64,000 bases of DNA from Firmicutes bacterium AF25-13AC (GTDB lineage Bacteria; Bacillota; Clostridia; Lachnospirales; Lachnospiraceae), in the NCBI GenBank assembly GCA_003478935.1, contig QUFP01000005.1, positions 1 to 64,000 on the forward strand, read 5' to 3'. A program made the position numbers and the translations under genes. Shown here in pieces: positions 15,823 through 23,399 of the stretch (position 1 is its first letter; each line of letters starts with the position of its first letter). The notes under the pieces are model-generated. The model saw only the letters and a list, made by a program, of their open reading frames with translations. It had not been told where the DNA came from and searched no databases.

Positions 15823-16962
15823 ATGATTGGAAAAAATAAGAAAAAACAGTCAGAACAGACAGGGATGGACAAACCATATTTTCAGGCTGAGCAGATGAGT
15901 GTCGGATATCAGAGACATCTAGTGGTGCAAGATATCGAAATTACTTTGAATCAGGGTGAAATTTTGACACTGATCGGTCCAAACGGAGCTGGAAAATCAA
16001 CCGTATTAAAGAGCATTGCAAGACAGATTGAGATGCTTGGCGGAAGCATTTATCTAGATCAAAATGAGTTAAATCGAATGTCAAGTCAAGAGCTTTCAAA
16101 AAAGATGGCGGTAGTCATGACAAGCAAGCTTCGCTCAGAGAAAATGACCTGTGAAGATGTGGTGTCAACCGGGCGCTATCCGTATACCGGGCGATTTGGC
16201 ATTCTTTCAAGCGATGATAAAAAAGTTGTGAAAGAGGCAATGGATTTGGTTCAGGTGACACCAATCAAAGATTTAGATTTTACGCGAATCAGCGATGGAC
16301 AGCGTCAGCGCGTCATGCTTGCGCGTGCAATTTGTCAGGAGCCGCAGATTTTGATCTTAGATGAACCGACCTCCTATCTGGATGTGAAATATAAGCTTGA
16401 ATTTTTATCAATTCTACAGGAAATGAAGCACCAGAAAAAGTTGACAGTAATCATGTCGCTTCACGAACTTGATCTGGCAGAGCGAATTTCCGACAAGATT
16501 TTATGTGTTAATGGCATCACACCAGAGCGTTTCGGAACACCACAGGAAATTTTTACAAAAGGATATATTTCGAAGCTGTTTGGCATCTCGTCAGGAAGCT
16601 TCGATGAGAAAACCATGAATGCAGAGCTGCCAAAGCCTTGTGGAAAGCCATCTGTTTTTGTCATCGCCGGTGACGGGACCGGGCGAAACATTTACAGAAA
16701 GCTGCAGCGAAAAAACATTCCATTTGCCACAGGCATTCTCTTTGAAAACGACCTCGATTATCCAGTCGCAAAGGCACTCGCAACCGAAGTCATCTCCACC
16801 GAAAGCTTCGAGCCAATCAAAGGCAAGACGCTAGAAGTCGCGAAAGTCACTCTAAGTGAGTGCGACCACATAATCTGCTGCCGACCGCATTTCGGCACCT
16901 TCGAGAAAGCCAATGAAGAACTTCTTTCCTATGCAAAGCAGTTGGGGAAAATTATAAAATAG
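15823..16962 (+). CDS. ABC transporter ATPase with an extra C-terminal domain
   Basis: 379 residues. The ATPase core has Walker A GPNGAGKST (about residue 50), signature ISDGQRQR and Walker B ILILDEPTS followed by the H-loop histidine in SLHELDLAERI. This is the FecE/BtuD class. Residues from about 275 form an additional domain (KPSVFVIAGDGTGRNIYRKL ... VAKVTLSECDHIICCRPHFG) with a Rossmann-like start. The same extension is known in some clostridial cobalamin-type ATPases, and its role is not known. It completes the importer started at 13537, six bases after the permease stop. Confidence 0.88.
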   Translation: MIGKNKKKQSEQTGMDKPYFQAEQMSVGYQRHLVVQDIEITLNQGEILTLIGPNGAGKSTVLKSIARQIEMLGGSIYLDQNELNRMSSQELSKKMAVVMTSKLRSEKMTCEDVVSTGRYPYTGRFGILSSDDKKVVKEAMDLVQVTPIKDLDFTRISDGQRQRVMLARAICQEPQILILDEPTSYLDVKYKLEFLSILQEMKHQKKLTVIMSLHELDLAERISDKILCVNGITPERFGTPQEIFTKGYISKLFGISSGSFDEKTMNAELPKPCGKPSVFVIAGDGTGRNIYRKLQRKNIPFATGILFENDLDYPVAKALATEVISTESFEPIKGKTLEVAKVTLSECDHIICCRPHFGTFEKANEELLSYAKQLGKIIK

Positions 16963-16971
16963 TGGTGAGAC

Positions 16972-17161
16972 TACAGTTCACGGCTAATTTAATACTTAAA
17001 TCTAAACCCTAAGGTGAATGGATTTCACGAGCCGGACACTTGAAGCAGGTCTTTCAAAGTAATGTATGATAAGAAAAAACATAAAAGGAGCCTGCTGAGT
17101 TTGGTTCGGAGACGAAATCATTGCACCGAAGGGTTTTCGTAACATATATCCGTGAACTGTA
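16972..17161. mobile_element. MITE-like element with 12-base terminal inverted repeats
   Basis: TACAGTTCACGG (16972-16983) and CCGTGAACTGTA (17150-17161) are perfect inverted copies. The arms stay similar inward for about 60 bases, each containing an ACCCT...GGTG...ATTTC block. Each end is bordered by TA, as expected if TA is the duplicated target (IS630/Tc1 type). There is no ORF inside. A 51-base relative lies at 27844-27894. Confidence 0.7.
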
Positions 17162-17281
17162 ATGCTTTCACAAAACTATAAGGTGCCCACAATGATAAAC
17201 CTATTGACATGGTAGTTTATCAATGCTAAGATACCAAAGGCAGAGATAGAGAAACATGCAAAAGGAAAAGGCAGGAAAGAA

Positions 17282-18049
17282 ATGTTAAATCAGTTTTCAA
17301 GAACACAGCTTTTATTGGGAAAAGAGGGAATGGATGCGCTTGCAGGAGCCAAGGTAGCCATTTTTGGCATTGGCGGCGTTGGCGGCTATGTGGTAGAAGC
17401 ACTTGCAAGAAGCGGCGTTGGTTCCTTTGTAATTGTAGATGATGATAAAGTATGCTTAACTAACATCAACCGTCAGATTATAGCAACGAGAAAGACAATC
17501 GGAAAATATAAGGTAGAGGTTATGAGAGATCGTATTTTGGAGATCAATCCAGATGCGCAGGTAGAGATGCGTCAGTGCTTTTATCTGCCTGAGAATGCGC
17601 ATGAATTTGATTTCTCTGAATATTCCTATGTGGTTGATGCGGTTGATACTGTTACAGCAAAGATCGAAATCATCATGCGTGCACAGGCGGCAGGTGTTCC
17701 TGTGATTAGCTGCATGGGTGCAGGAAACAAGCTTGATCCTACACAATTTCATGTTGCCGATATTTATAAGACAACGATGTGTCCTCTTGCAAAGGTTATG
17801 CGCCATGAGTTAAAAAAGCGCGGTGTCAAGAAGTTAAAGGTTGTCTATTCAACTGAAAAGCCAGTGCGCCCATTGGAAGATATGAGCGTAAGCTGTCGTT
17901 CTCACTGTGTATGCCCTCCAGGAACAGAACATAAGTGTACCGAGAGAAGGGACATTCCAGGAAGTGTTGCATTTGTGCCGCCAGTGGCAGGACTGATTTT
18001 AGCAGGAGAGGTCATCAAGGATCTGACCAAAGATACAATTGTTCGATAA
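17282..18049 (+). CDS. tcdA: tRNA threonylcarbamoyladenosine dehydratase (TcdA-like)
   Basis: 255 residues, close to the family's usual 250-270. The adenylating E1-like fold is clear: FGIGGVGGYVVEALARSG binds ATP, VDDDKVCLTNINRQI follows, and the later DTVTAKIEIIMRAQ and MGAGNKLDPTQF strands match ThiF/TcdA. The conserved end SVAFVPPVAGLILAGEVIKDL is present. TcdA cyclises t6A37 in tRNA to ct6A using ATP. A Cys-rich stretch (CRSHCVCPPGTEHKC) replaces the classic paired Zn cysteines. Its place between two corrinoid gene groups is probably incidental. It has its own terminator. Confidence 0.88.
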   Translation: MLNQFSRTQLLLGKEGMDALAGAKVAIFGIGGVGGYVVEALARSGVGSFVIVDDDKVCLTNINRQIIATRKTIGKYKVEVMRDRILEINPDAQVEMRQCFYLPENAHEFDFSEYSYVVDAVDTVTAKIEIIMRAQAAGVPVISCMGAGNKLDPTQFHVADIYKTTMCPLAKVMRHELKKRGVKKLKVVYSTEKPVRPLEDMSVSCRSHCVCPPGTEHKCTERRDIPGSVAFVPPVAGLILAGEVIKDLTKDTIVR

Positions 18050-18055
18050 CTAGAA

Positions 18056-18094
18056 AATCCCGTCAGCTTTTTTGCTGGTGGGATTATTTTTTAT
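18056..18094 (+). terminator. Rho-independent terminator after tcdA
   Basis: AATCCCGTCAGC pairs with GCTGGTGGGATT (one G-T pair) across a six-T loop, followed by ATTTTTTAT. It separates tcdA from the cbi block. Confidence 0.9.
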
Positions 18095-18164
18095 CTCAAA
18101 GTCGCAAGCTCAAAAGTCGATCCTACTTATACGATAAGGATTTTTAAAGAAAAAGGAGTAAGTT

Positions 18165-18809
18165 ATGAAGACAAACTATGTGCTTCCAAGTGAAATTGAA
18201 AAACACAGCTTTGAAATCATTAGAGCAGAATTAAAGGAACGGGGTCTTTCACTTGATCCGAATTTGGCACCAGTTATATGCCGCGCCATCCATACGACAG
18301 CCGATTTTGATTATGCGCATACACTTGTATTTTCAGAAGGTGCGCTTGATAAGCTAAAGGAACTTATAAAAAGCGGAGCATCTATTGTGACAGATACAAA
18401 CATGGCATTGTCTGGAATCAATAAAAAAACATTAGCCGCCTTTGGATGTGAAGCAAAATGCCTTATGGCAGATGAGACAGTAGCAAAACTGGCAAAGGAG
18501 CAGAAAACAACGCGTGCAGCTGTCAGCATGGAGATTGCTGCTTCCTACCACAAACCTACTATCTTTGTGGTAGGAAATGCACCGACTGCGCTGATGAAAC
18601 TTTATGAAATGTACCAGGCAGGATTATATAAGCCAGCCTTTATAATAGGTGTTCCAGTAGGATTTGTGAACGTAGTGGAAGCAAAAGAAGAAATCATGGA
18701 GACTGACATTCCTTATATTATAAATAAAGGAAGAAAAGGTGGAAGCAATGTGGCAGCAGCCATCTGCAATGCAGTTCTCTATGAACTTTCTGGACGAAAA
18801 TGCGTATGA
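18165..18809 (+). CDS. cbiC: Cobalt-precorrin-8 methylmutase
   Basis: 214 residues. The motif VICRAIHTTADFDYAHTLVF holds the catalytic His of CbiC/CobH. TDTNMALSGINKKTL and IFVVGNAPTALMKLYEM are also diagnostic. The enzyme moves the C11 methyl to C12, forming cobyrinate. It opens the cobalt-early block behind an AAAGGAGT site, with no riboswitch in the 70 bases between the tcdA terminator and the ATG. Its stop overlaps the natural cbiD start by four bases (ATGA), which implies translational coupling. Confidence 0.93.
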   Translation: MKTNYVLPSEIEKHSFEIIRAELKERGLSLDPNLAPVICRAIHTTADFDYAHTLVFSEGALDKLKELIKSGASIVTDTNMALSGINKKTLAAFGCEAKCLMADETVAKLAKEQKTTRAAVSMEIAASYHKPTIFVVGNAPTALMKLYEMYQAGLYKPAFIIGVPVGFVNVVEAKEEIMETDIPYIINKGRKGGSNVAAAICNAVLYELSGRKCV

Positions 18810-19995
18810 GGTACGGATTTACGACAGGAAGCTGTGCGGCAGCAGCCTCTAAGGCAGCTGCTACATGCTTTTGACAGGAAAGAAAAAAGAAACAATCTCT
18901 ATTGTAACACCAAAAGGCATCGTGTTTGAGACAAAGCTGTTAGAGATTACCAGAAAAGAGAAAAGCGTTAGCTGTGCGGTTGAAAAGGATGGAGGAGATG
19001 ATCCTGATATTACGACTGGTGCGCTTGTCTATGCAGAGGTATCTTACAAAGAACGTTTAAAAACGTCCCAGAAAGAAACTTCTCTACAAGAAGAAAAGCA
19101 AACAGAAACGACAGCACTCCATGCAACCGTCGAGATTGACGGCGGAATTGGCGTTGGCCGTGTCACAAGACCGGGCATGGATCAGCCAGTTGGAAATGCT
19201 GCAATCAATCATGTGCCGCGCCAGATGATTGAGGCCGAGGTGTTAGAGGTTTGCCGCATGGCAGATTATAAGGGAGCTTTAAAGGTTATTATTTCTATTC
19301 CAAAGGGAGTCGAGCTGGCAGAAAAAACATTTAACCCACGCCTTGGAATTGTTGGCGGCATTTCTGTGCTTGGCACAAGTGGTGTAGTCGAGCCAATGAG
19401 TAGTCAAGCGCTTCTTGACACTATTCGTCTTGAGTTAAATATGAGACATGCGCAGAATAGCCAGATAGCGGCGGTCTCTCCGGGCAACTATGGACTCGAT
19501 TTTATGAAAGAAACCTACGGCTACGATCTTGATGCTAGTGTTAAGTGCAGCAATTTTATTGGAGAGACAATAGATATGGCAGTTGAATGCGGATTTGAAA
19601 AAATGCTTCTTACAGGACATATCGGAAAGCTTGTCAAGGTTTCCGGAGGCATTATGAATACACATTCACGTGAGGCAGACTGCAGAGTGGAGCTTCTTGT
19701 GGCAGCAGGACTTCGCGCAGGTGTCAGCCGTGACAATCTGATGAAAATCTTGGATAGTGCGACAACGACAGAGGCAATTGCCTATTTGGAAGAAGAAAAA
19801 AAGACAAAGCCTGTCATGGACTATCTGATGGAAAGAATCATCTATTATACGAATAAACGTGCCGGTGGCAAGATGAAAATTGAATGCATACTCTACGACA
19901 ACCAATATGGTGAATTGGCAAAAAGCGAAGGTGCAGAGGAATTTTTACATGAGCTGCAGCACGAAAATGTTACTGCTAACGGGACAACCATTTAG
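18806..19995 (+). CDS. cbiD: Cobalt-precorrin-5B C1-methyltransferase, frame broken near codon 20
   Basis: The true start is the ATG at 18806, overlapping the cbiC stop. It encodes MRYGFTTGSCAAAASKAAAT, the canonical CbiD N-terminus, then meets TGA at 18872. The rest of CbiD continues from 18865 in the -1 frame (MLLTGKKKETISIVTPKG), for 376 more residues. One base is missing at ACATGC, where ACAATG would restore KAAATMLLTG. Later motifs are normal: DGGIGVGRVTRPGMDQPVG, NPRLGIVGGISVLGTSG and LLTGHIGKLVKVSGGI. CbiD methylates C1 after ring contraction using SAM. Without the N-terminal segment activity is doubtful, so either a sequencing error or real decay applies. Confidence 0.88.
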
Positions 19996-20039
19996 AAAAC
20001 ATAGCAGCTGCAAATGAGGCTGCGGATTGAGAGGAAAAT

Positions 20040-20831
20040 ATGGTATCATTTGTAGGGGCAGGAAGCGGTGCTGCCGATTTGATTACAGTGCGCGGAATGC
20101 GGCTTTTGCAGGAGGCAGATCTTGTCATTTATGCCGGATCACTAGTAAATCCTGAGCTACTTTCTTATACAAAGAAGGGATGTGAATGCTTAAATAGCGC
20201 CTATATGACGCTTGACGAAGTCATCGATGCATTGCAAAAGGGTGAAGAAGAAGGAAAGAAGATGGTGCGCCTTCATACAGGTGATCCGAGCATTTATGGT
20301 GCAATTCGTGAGCAGATGGATCGTCTTGAAGAGCTTGGAATAGGTTATGAGACTTGTCCTGGTGTAACGGCATGTTTTGGTGCGGCGGCAGCACTTAACT
20401 TAGAACTGACAATACCAGAAGTGTCACAAAGCCTTATTATTACACGTATGGCAGGACGCACGGCAGTGCCAGAAAAGGAGAGCATCGAAAGTTTTGCCGC
20501 GCATCATGCGACTATGGCAGTTTATTTGAGTGCAGGTCATTTAAAAGAATTATCCGAGAGATTGATGGCAGGCGGCTACAGAAAAGATACACCGGCAGCT
20601 ATTGTTTATAAGGCAACATGGCCAGAACAGCTTTGCTTAAAATGTACAGTGTCTACACTTGATGAAGAAGCTAAGAAGCATGGAATCAAAAAGACAGCAG
20701 TTGTTCTTGTGGGAGATGCGATTTCACCGTCCGAATATGCGCTGTCGTGTCTCTACGCGCCTGACTTTGAGACAGAGTACAGAAAGAAAAAGACAGAAGA
20801 GGCATTAGCATTAGATGGAAGAGACAAGTAA
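20040..20831 (+). CDS. cbiF: Cobalt-precorrin-4 C11-methyltransferase
   Basis: 263 residues. The tetrapyrrole methylase signature is complete: VSFVGAGSGAADLITVRG at the start, VIYAGSLVNPELL, RLHTGDPSIYGAIREQ and YETCPGVTACFGAAAALN. These define CbiF/CobM, which methylates C11 using SAM. The GAGSG N-terminus distinguishes it from CbiH and CbiL, which have GIGPG. It starts directly after a GAGAGGA site. Its end overlaps cbiG by 17 bases. Confidence 0.93.
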   Translation: MVSFVGAGSGAADLITVRGMRLLQEADLVIYAGSLVNPELLSYTKKGCECLNSAYMTLDEVIDALQKGEEEGKKMVRLHTGDPSIYGAIREQMDRLEELGIGYETCPGVTACFGAAAALNLELTIPEVSQSLIITRMAGRTAVPEKESIESFAAHHATMAVYLSAGHLKELSERLMAGGYRKDTPAAIVYKATWPEQLCLKCTVSTLDEEAKKHGIKKTAVVLVGDAISPSEYALSCLYAPDFETEYRKKKTEEALALDGRDK

Positions 20832-21984
20832 TTACATCAATATTATTAGCTTTACAAAAAAGGGAGAGGCTCTGGCAAAGCGGTTAAATAATTATATTTT
20901 ACAGTCACAGAAAAAGGATCAAGTTGGTTGCGAATGTGATAGAGATTTAGTTAAGTGCATCAATAAGTGCCGTGCATCAAAATCTTATTCTTCGATACGC
21001 TTGTCAGAATGTGCGAAAGAAAGCTTTGAAAAAAAGCAGGGAATGATTTTTATTGGTGCTGCTGGTATTGCAGTGCGCACGATTGCACCATTTTTAAAGG
21101 ATAAGCTGCATGATCCATTTGTCATTGTGATTGATGAAAATGGGGATTATGTTATTCCTATTTTGTCAGGTCATGTTGGACGTGCCAATGAGTATGCTCG
21201 TAAAATTGCCGCCTTTTTAAATGCACAGGCAGTAATTACTACGGCAACTGATGTCAGTAATTGCTTTGCTGCTGATTTATTTGCACAGAAGAACAACTAT
21301 GTGATTCAAAATAAAGAAGGCATTGCTCGTGTCTCTGCAAAAACGCTTGCACACCAAAATGTGACTGTGCGCTGTGAAAACATGTTAGTGACGCTTTCTT
21401 TTGAGGGAACAGTAATAAAAGAAGAGAGCATTGAGCAATCCGAAAAAAAAATTGATGAAAAGCAGATATCAGATCAATCAGTGCAAGAAAAAGAGGCGGA
21501 TATCATAATCTCTCCTTTTATAAAGGATGGAAAAAAGGGTTCACTTTGGCTTGTGCCGCGCTGCATTGTGGTTGGTGTGGGCTGCCGCAGGAAAAAAGAG
21601 GCAGCTTTAATTAAACAGACAATTTGTGAGCGTTTAGCTCAAAGTGGTATTGCGAAAGAGGCAGTTTGTCAGATTACTTCAATTGACCGCAAAAAGGATG
21701 AGCCTGGGTTAATTGAGACAGCCGCCGATTTTAATGTTGAATTTGTTACTTTTACTGAAAATGAATTAAGACAAGTGCCAGGAAATTTTAGCAGTTCTGC
21801 ATTTGTTGAAAAAACTGTCGGCGTAGACAATGTATGTGAGCGCTCTGCAATGGCAGAAGAACCGAATGGAAAGCTTCTTTCGAGAAAGTATGCAAAAGAT
21901 GGTGTGACCGTGGCTATTGCAATGCGTGGGTATCAGTTTGGGGGCAAAATACCTTTTGACCCCAACATCAAAGATTTTTTATAA
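20815..21984 (+). CDS. cbiG: Cobalt-precorrin-5A hydrolase
   Basis: 389 residues. CbiG opens the delta-lactone and releases acetaldehyde from C20. The N-terminal half has MIFIGAAGIAVRTIAPFLKDK, DPFVIVIDENGDYVIPILSGH and TTATDVSNCFAADLFA, all diagnostic. The C-terminal CobE-like domain begins at VVGVGCRRKKEA and ends ...GVTVAIAMRG. A linker of about 40 residues (EESIEQSEKKIDEKQ) is unusually long. The ATG lies inside the end of cbiF, so translation is likely coupled. Confidence 0.92.
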   Translation: MEETSNYINIISFTKKGEALAKRLNNYILQSQKKDQVGCECDRDLVKCINKCRASKSYSSIRLSECAKESFEKKQGMIFIGAAGIAVRTIAPFLKDKLHDPFVIVIDENGDYVIPILSGHVGRANEYARKIAAFLNAQAVITTATDVSNCFAADLFAQKNNYVIQNKEGIARVSAKTLAHQNVTVRCENMLVTLSFEGTVIKEESIEQSEKKIDEKQISDQSVQEKEADIIISPFIKDGKKGSLWLVPRCIVVGVGCRRKKEAALIKQTICERLAQSGIAKEAVCQITSIDRKKDEPGLIETAADFNVEFVTFTENELRQVPGNFSSSAFVEKTVGVDNVCERSAMAEEPNGKLLSRKYAKDGVTVAIAMRGYQFGGKIPFDPNIKDFL

Positions 21985-22020
21985 CGCTTTCGCTAACGGT
22001 AAAAAAACAATAGTAGTGAG

Positions 22021-22806
22021 ATGGTTAAATATGAAAGGCAGGTTGTTGGTTTGAAACAAAAAATATATGTAGTAGGAATTGGACCGGGTGCACCTAAGAT
22101 GATGACGCCCGAGGCAAGACAGGCACTTGAAGAAAGTGATGTGATTGCAGGATACCAAGTATATTTAAAGCTTCTTGGTGATCTGGTTCAGAATAAGAAA
22201 ACAATTGCAACACCGATGACAAAGGAGGAGGAACGCTGCCGTCTTTGTTTTGAGGAGGCCAAAAAAGGATGTATCGCCTCTATTGTGTGCAGTGGTGATT
22301 CTGGCGTATATGGTATGGCATCTTTAATGTATGATCTTCTCCCAGAGTATCCAGACTGTGAGCTTGAAATTATTCCGGGTATTACAGCGGCAGTAAGCGG
22401 TGCAGCTGTTCTTGGGGCGCCTATTGGCCATGATTTTTGCGTGATAAGTTTAAGTGACAGACTGACACCATGGGAGGTAATAGAAAAGCGGCTGTCAGCG
22501 GCGGCAGACGGAGATTTTTGTATTGCCATTTACAATCCGTCAAGCAAGGGAAGACCAGATTATTTAAAGCGCGCATGTGAAATTTTGCTTCGCAAGGTTC
22601 AGCAAGATCGTATGTGTGGCTATGTACGAAATATTGGAAGAGAGGGTACTGAATATAAAATTTGTACGCTTGAACAGCTTAAGGATGAACAGGTCGATAT
22701 GTTTACAACTGTTTTTATCGGTAATTCTCAGAGCCATGTGGTGAAAGGAAAGCTTGTGACAGGACGTAATTATCATATAAATACTCATATGCAAAAGGAA
22801 AAATGA
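22021..22806 (+). CDS. cbiH: Cobalt-precorrin-3 C17-methyltransferase (ring contraction)
   Basis: 261 residues. The sequence IYVVGIGPGAPKMMTPEAR then AGYQVYLKLL, SIVCSGDSGVYGMASLMYDLL and EIIPGITAAVSGAAVLGAPIGHDFCVISLSD identifies CbiH/CobJ. IYNPSSKGRPDYLKRACEIL is typical of the family end. The enzyme methylates C17 and contracts the ring. The gene lacks the extra domains seen in some clostridial CbiHs. A weak GTGAG lies just before the ATG; an internal TTG at 22051 is an alternative start. Confidence 0.92.
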   Translation: MVKYERQVVGLKQKIYVVGIGPGAPKMMTPEARQALEESDVIAGYQVYLKLLGDLVQNKKTIATPMTKEEERCRLCFEEAKKGCIASIVCSGDSGVYGMASLMYDLLPEYPDCELEIIPGITAAVSGAAVLGAPIGHDFCVISLSDRLTPWEVIEKRLSAAADGDFCIAIYNPSSKGRPDYLKRACEILLRKVQQDRMCGYVRNIGREGTEYKICTLEQLKDEQVDMFTTVFIGNSQSHVVKGKLVTGRNYHINTHMQKEK

Positions 22807-22841
22807 AAAAACAAAAGATTCATAAAAAGTAGGTGATTTTG

Positions 22842-23399
22842 ATGAAAAAAGTGCTAATATTTGCCGGAACAACAGAAGGGCGCGAGCTTGCCGAATTGCT
22901 CGCTGATTCGAATATCAAATGCAGTGTATGCGTTGCAACTGATTATGCGCTTGAGCTTATGAATGATAAACGTCTTGATGTGCATTGCGGCCGCCTTACA
23001 GAAGAAGAGATGGAAGTGCTTATGAGAGATGGAAGCTTTGATGTGGTAGTTGATGCGACACATCCGTATGCACAGATCGTATCGCAAAATGTCCGTCAGG
23101 CAGCAGATAAGGAGTCTATTTCGCTTATTCGTCTGCGTCGCAGCACAGAGAGTGCAGAGGAAGGTTTTGTATCATTTAAGACACATGAAGAATGCAGCGC
23201 GTGGCTGTCGTTTCAGACAGGAAATATTTTACTTACGACAGGAAGTAAGGATTTGGGCAGCTATGCAAAAAATGAAACAATTAAGAATCGCCTTTTTGTG
23301 CGTGTGCTTCCTGGAGAAGAAAGCATTCGTCTATGTACGGCAAATGGCATTACTGGGCGTCAGATCATGCAATGCAGGGACCGTTTTCTGCGCAGATGA
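22842..23399 (+). CDS. cbiJ: Precorrin-6A reductase, N-terminal part before a one-base frame break
   Basis: 185 codons from the ATG at 22842, which follows TAGGTGA. The start KKVLIFAGTTEGRELAELLAD and the motifs CGRLTEEEM and VVDATHPYAQIVSQN are classic CbiJ/CobK. The reading frame is lost at about 23367: the frame ends with MQCRDRFLRR, whereas the -1 frame gives AMQGPFSAQMNE, exactly the expected CbiJ continuation after GITGRQI. One missing base at ATCATGCA explains it. CbiJ reduces cobalt-precorrin-6A with NADH or NADPH. In the repaired reading this gene is fused with cbiE and cbiT. Confidence 0.88.
   Translation: MKKVLIFAGTTEGRELAELLADSNIKCSVCVATDYALELMNDKRLDVHCGRLTEEEMEVLMRDGSFDVVVDATHPYAQIVSQNVRQAADKESISLIRLRRSTESAEEGFVSFKTHEECSAWLSFQTGNILLTTGSKDLGSYAKNETIKNRLFVRVLPGEESIRLCTANGITGRQIMQCRDRFLRR

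Noticed and set aside
18095..18164. Second cobalamin riboswitch before cbiC
   Set aside because: Only about 70 bases are available and none of the aptamer blocks occur.
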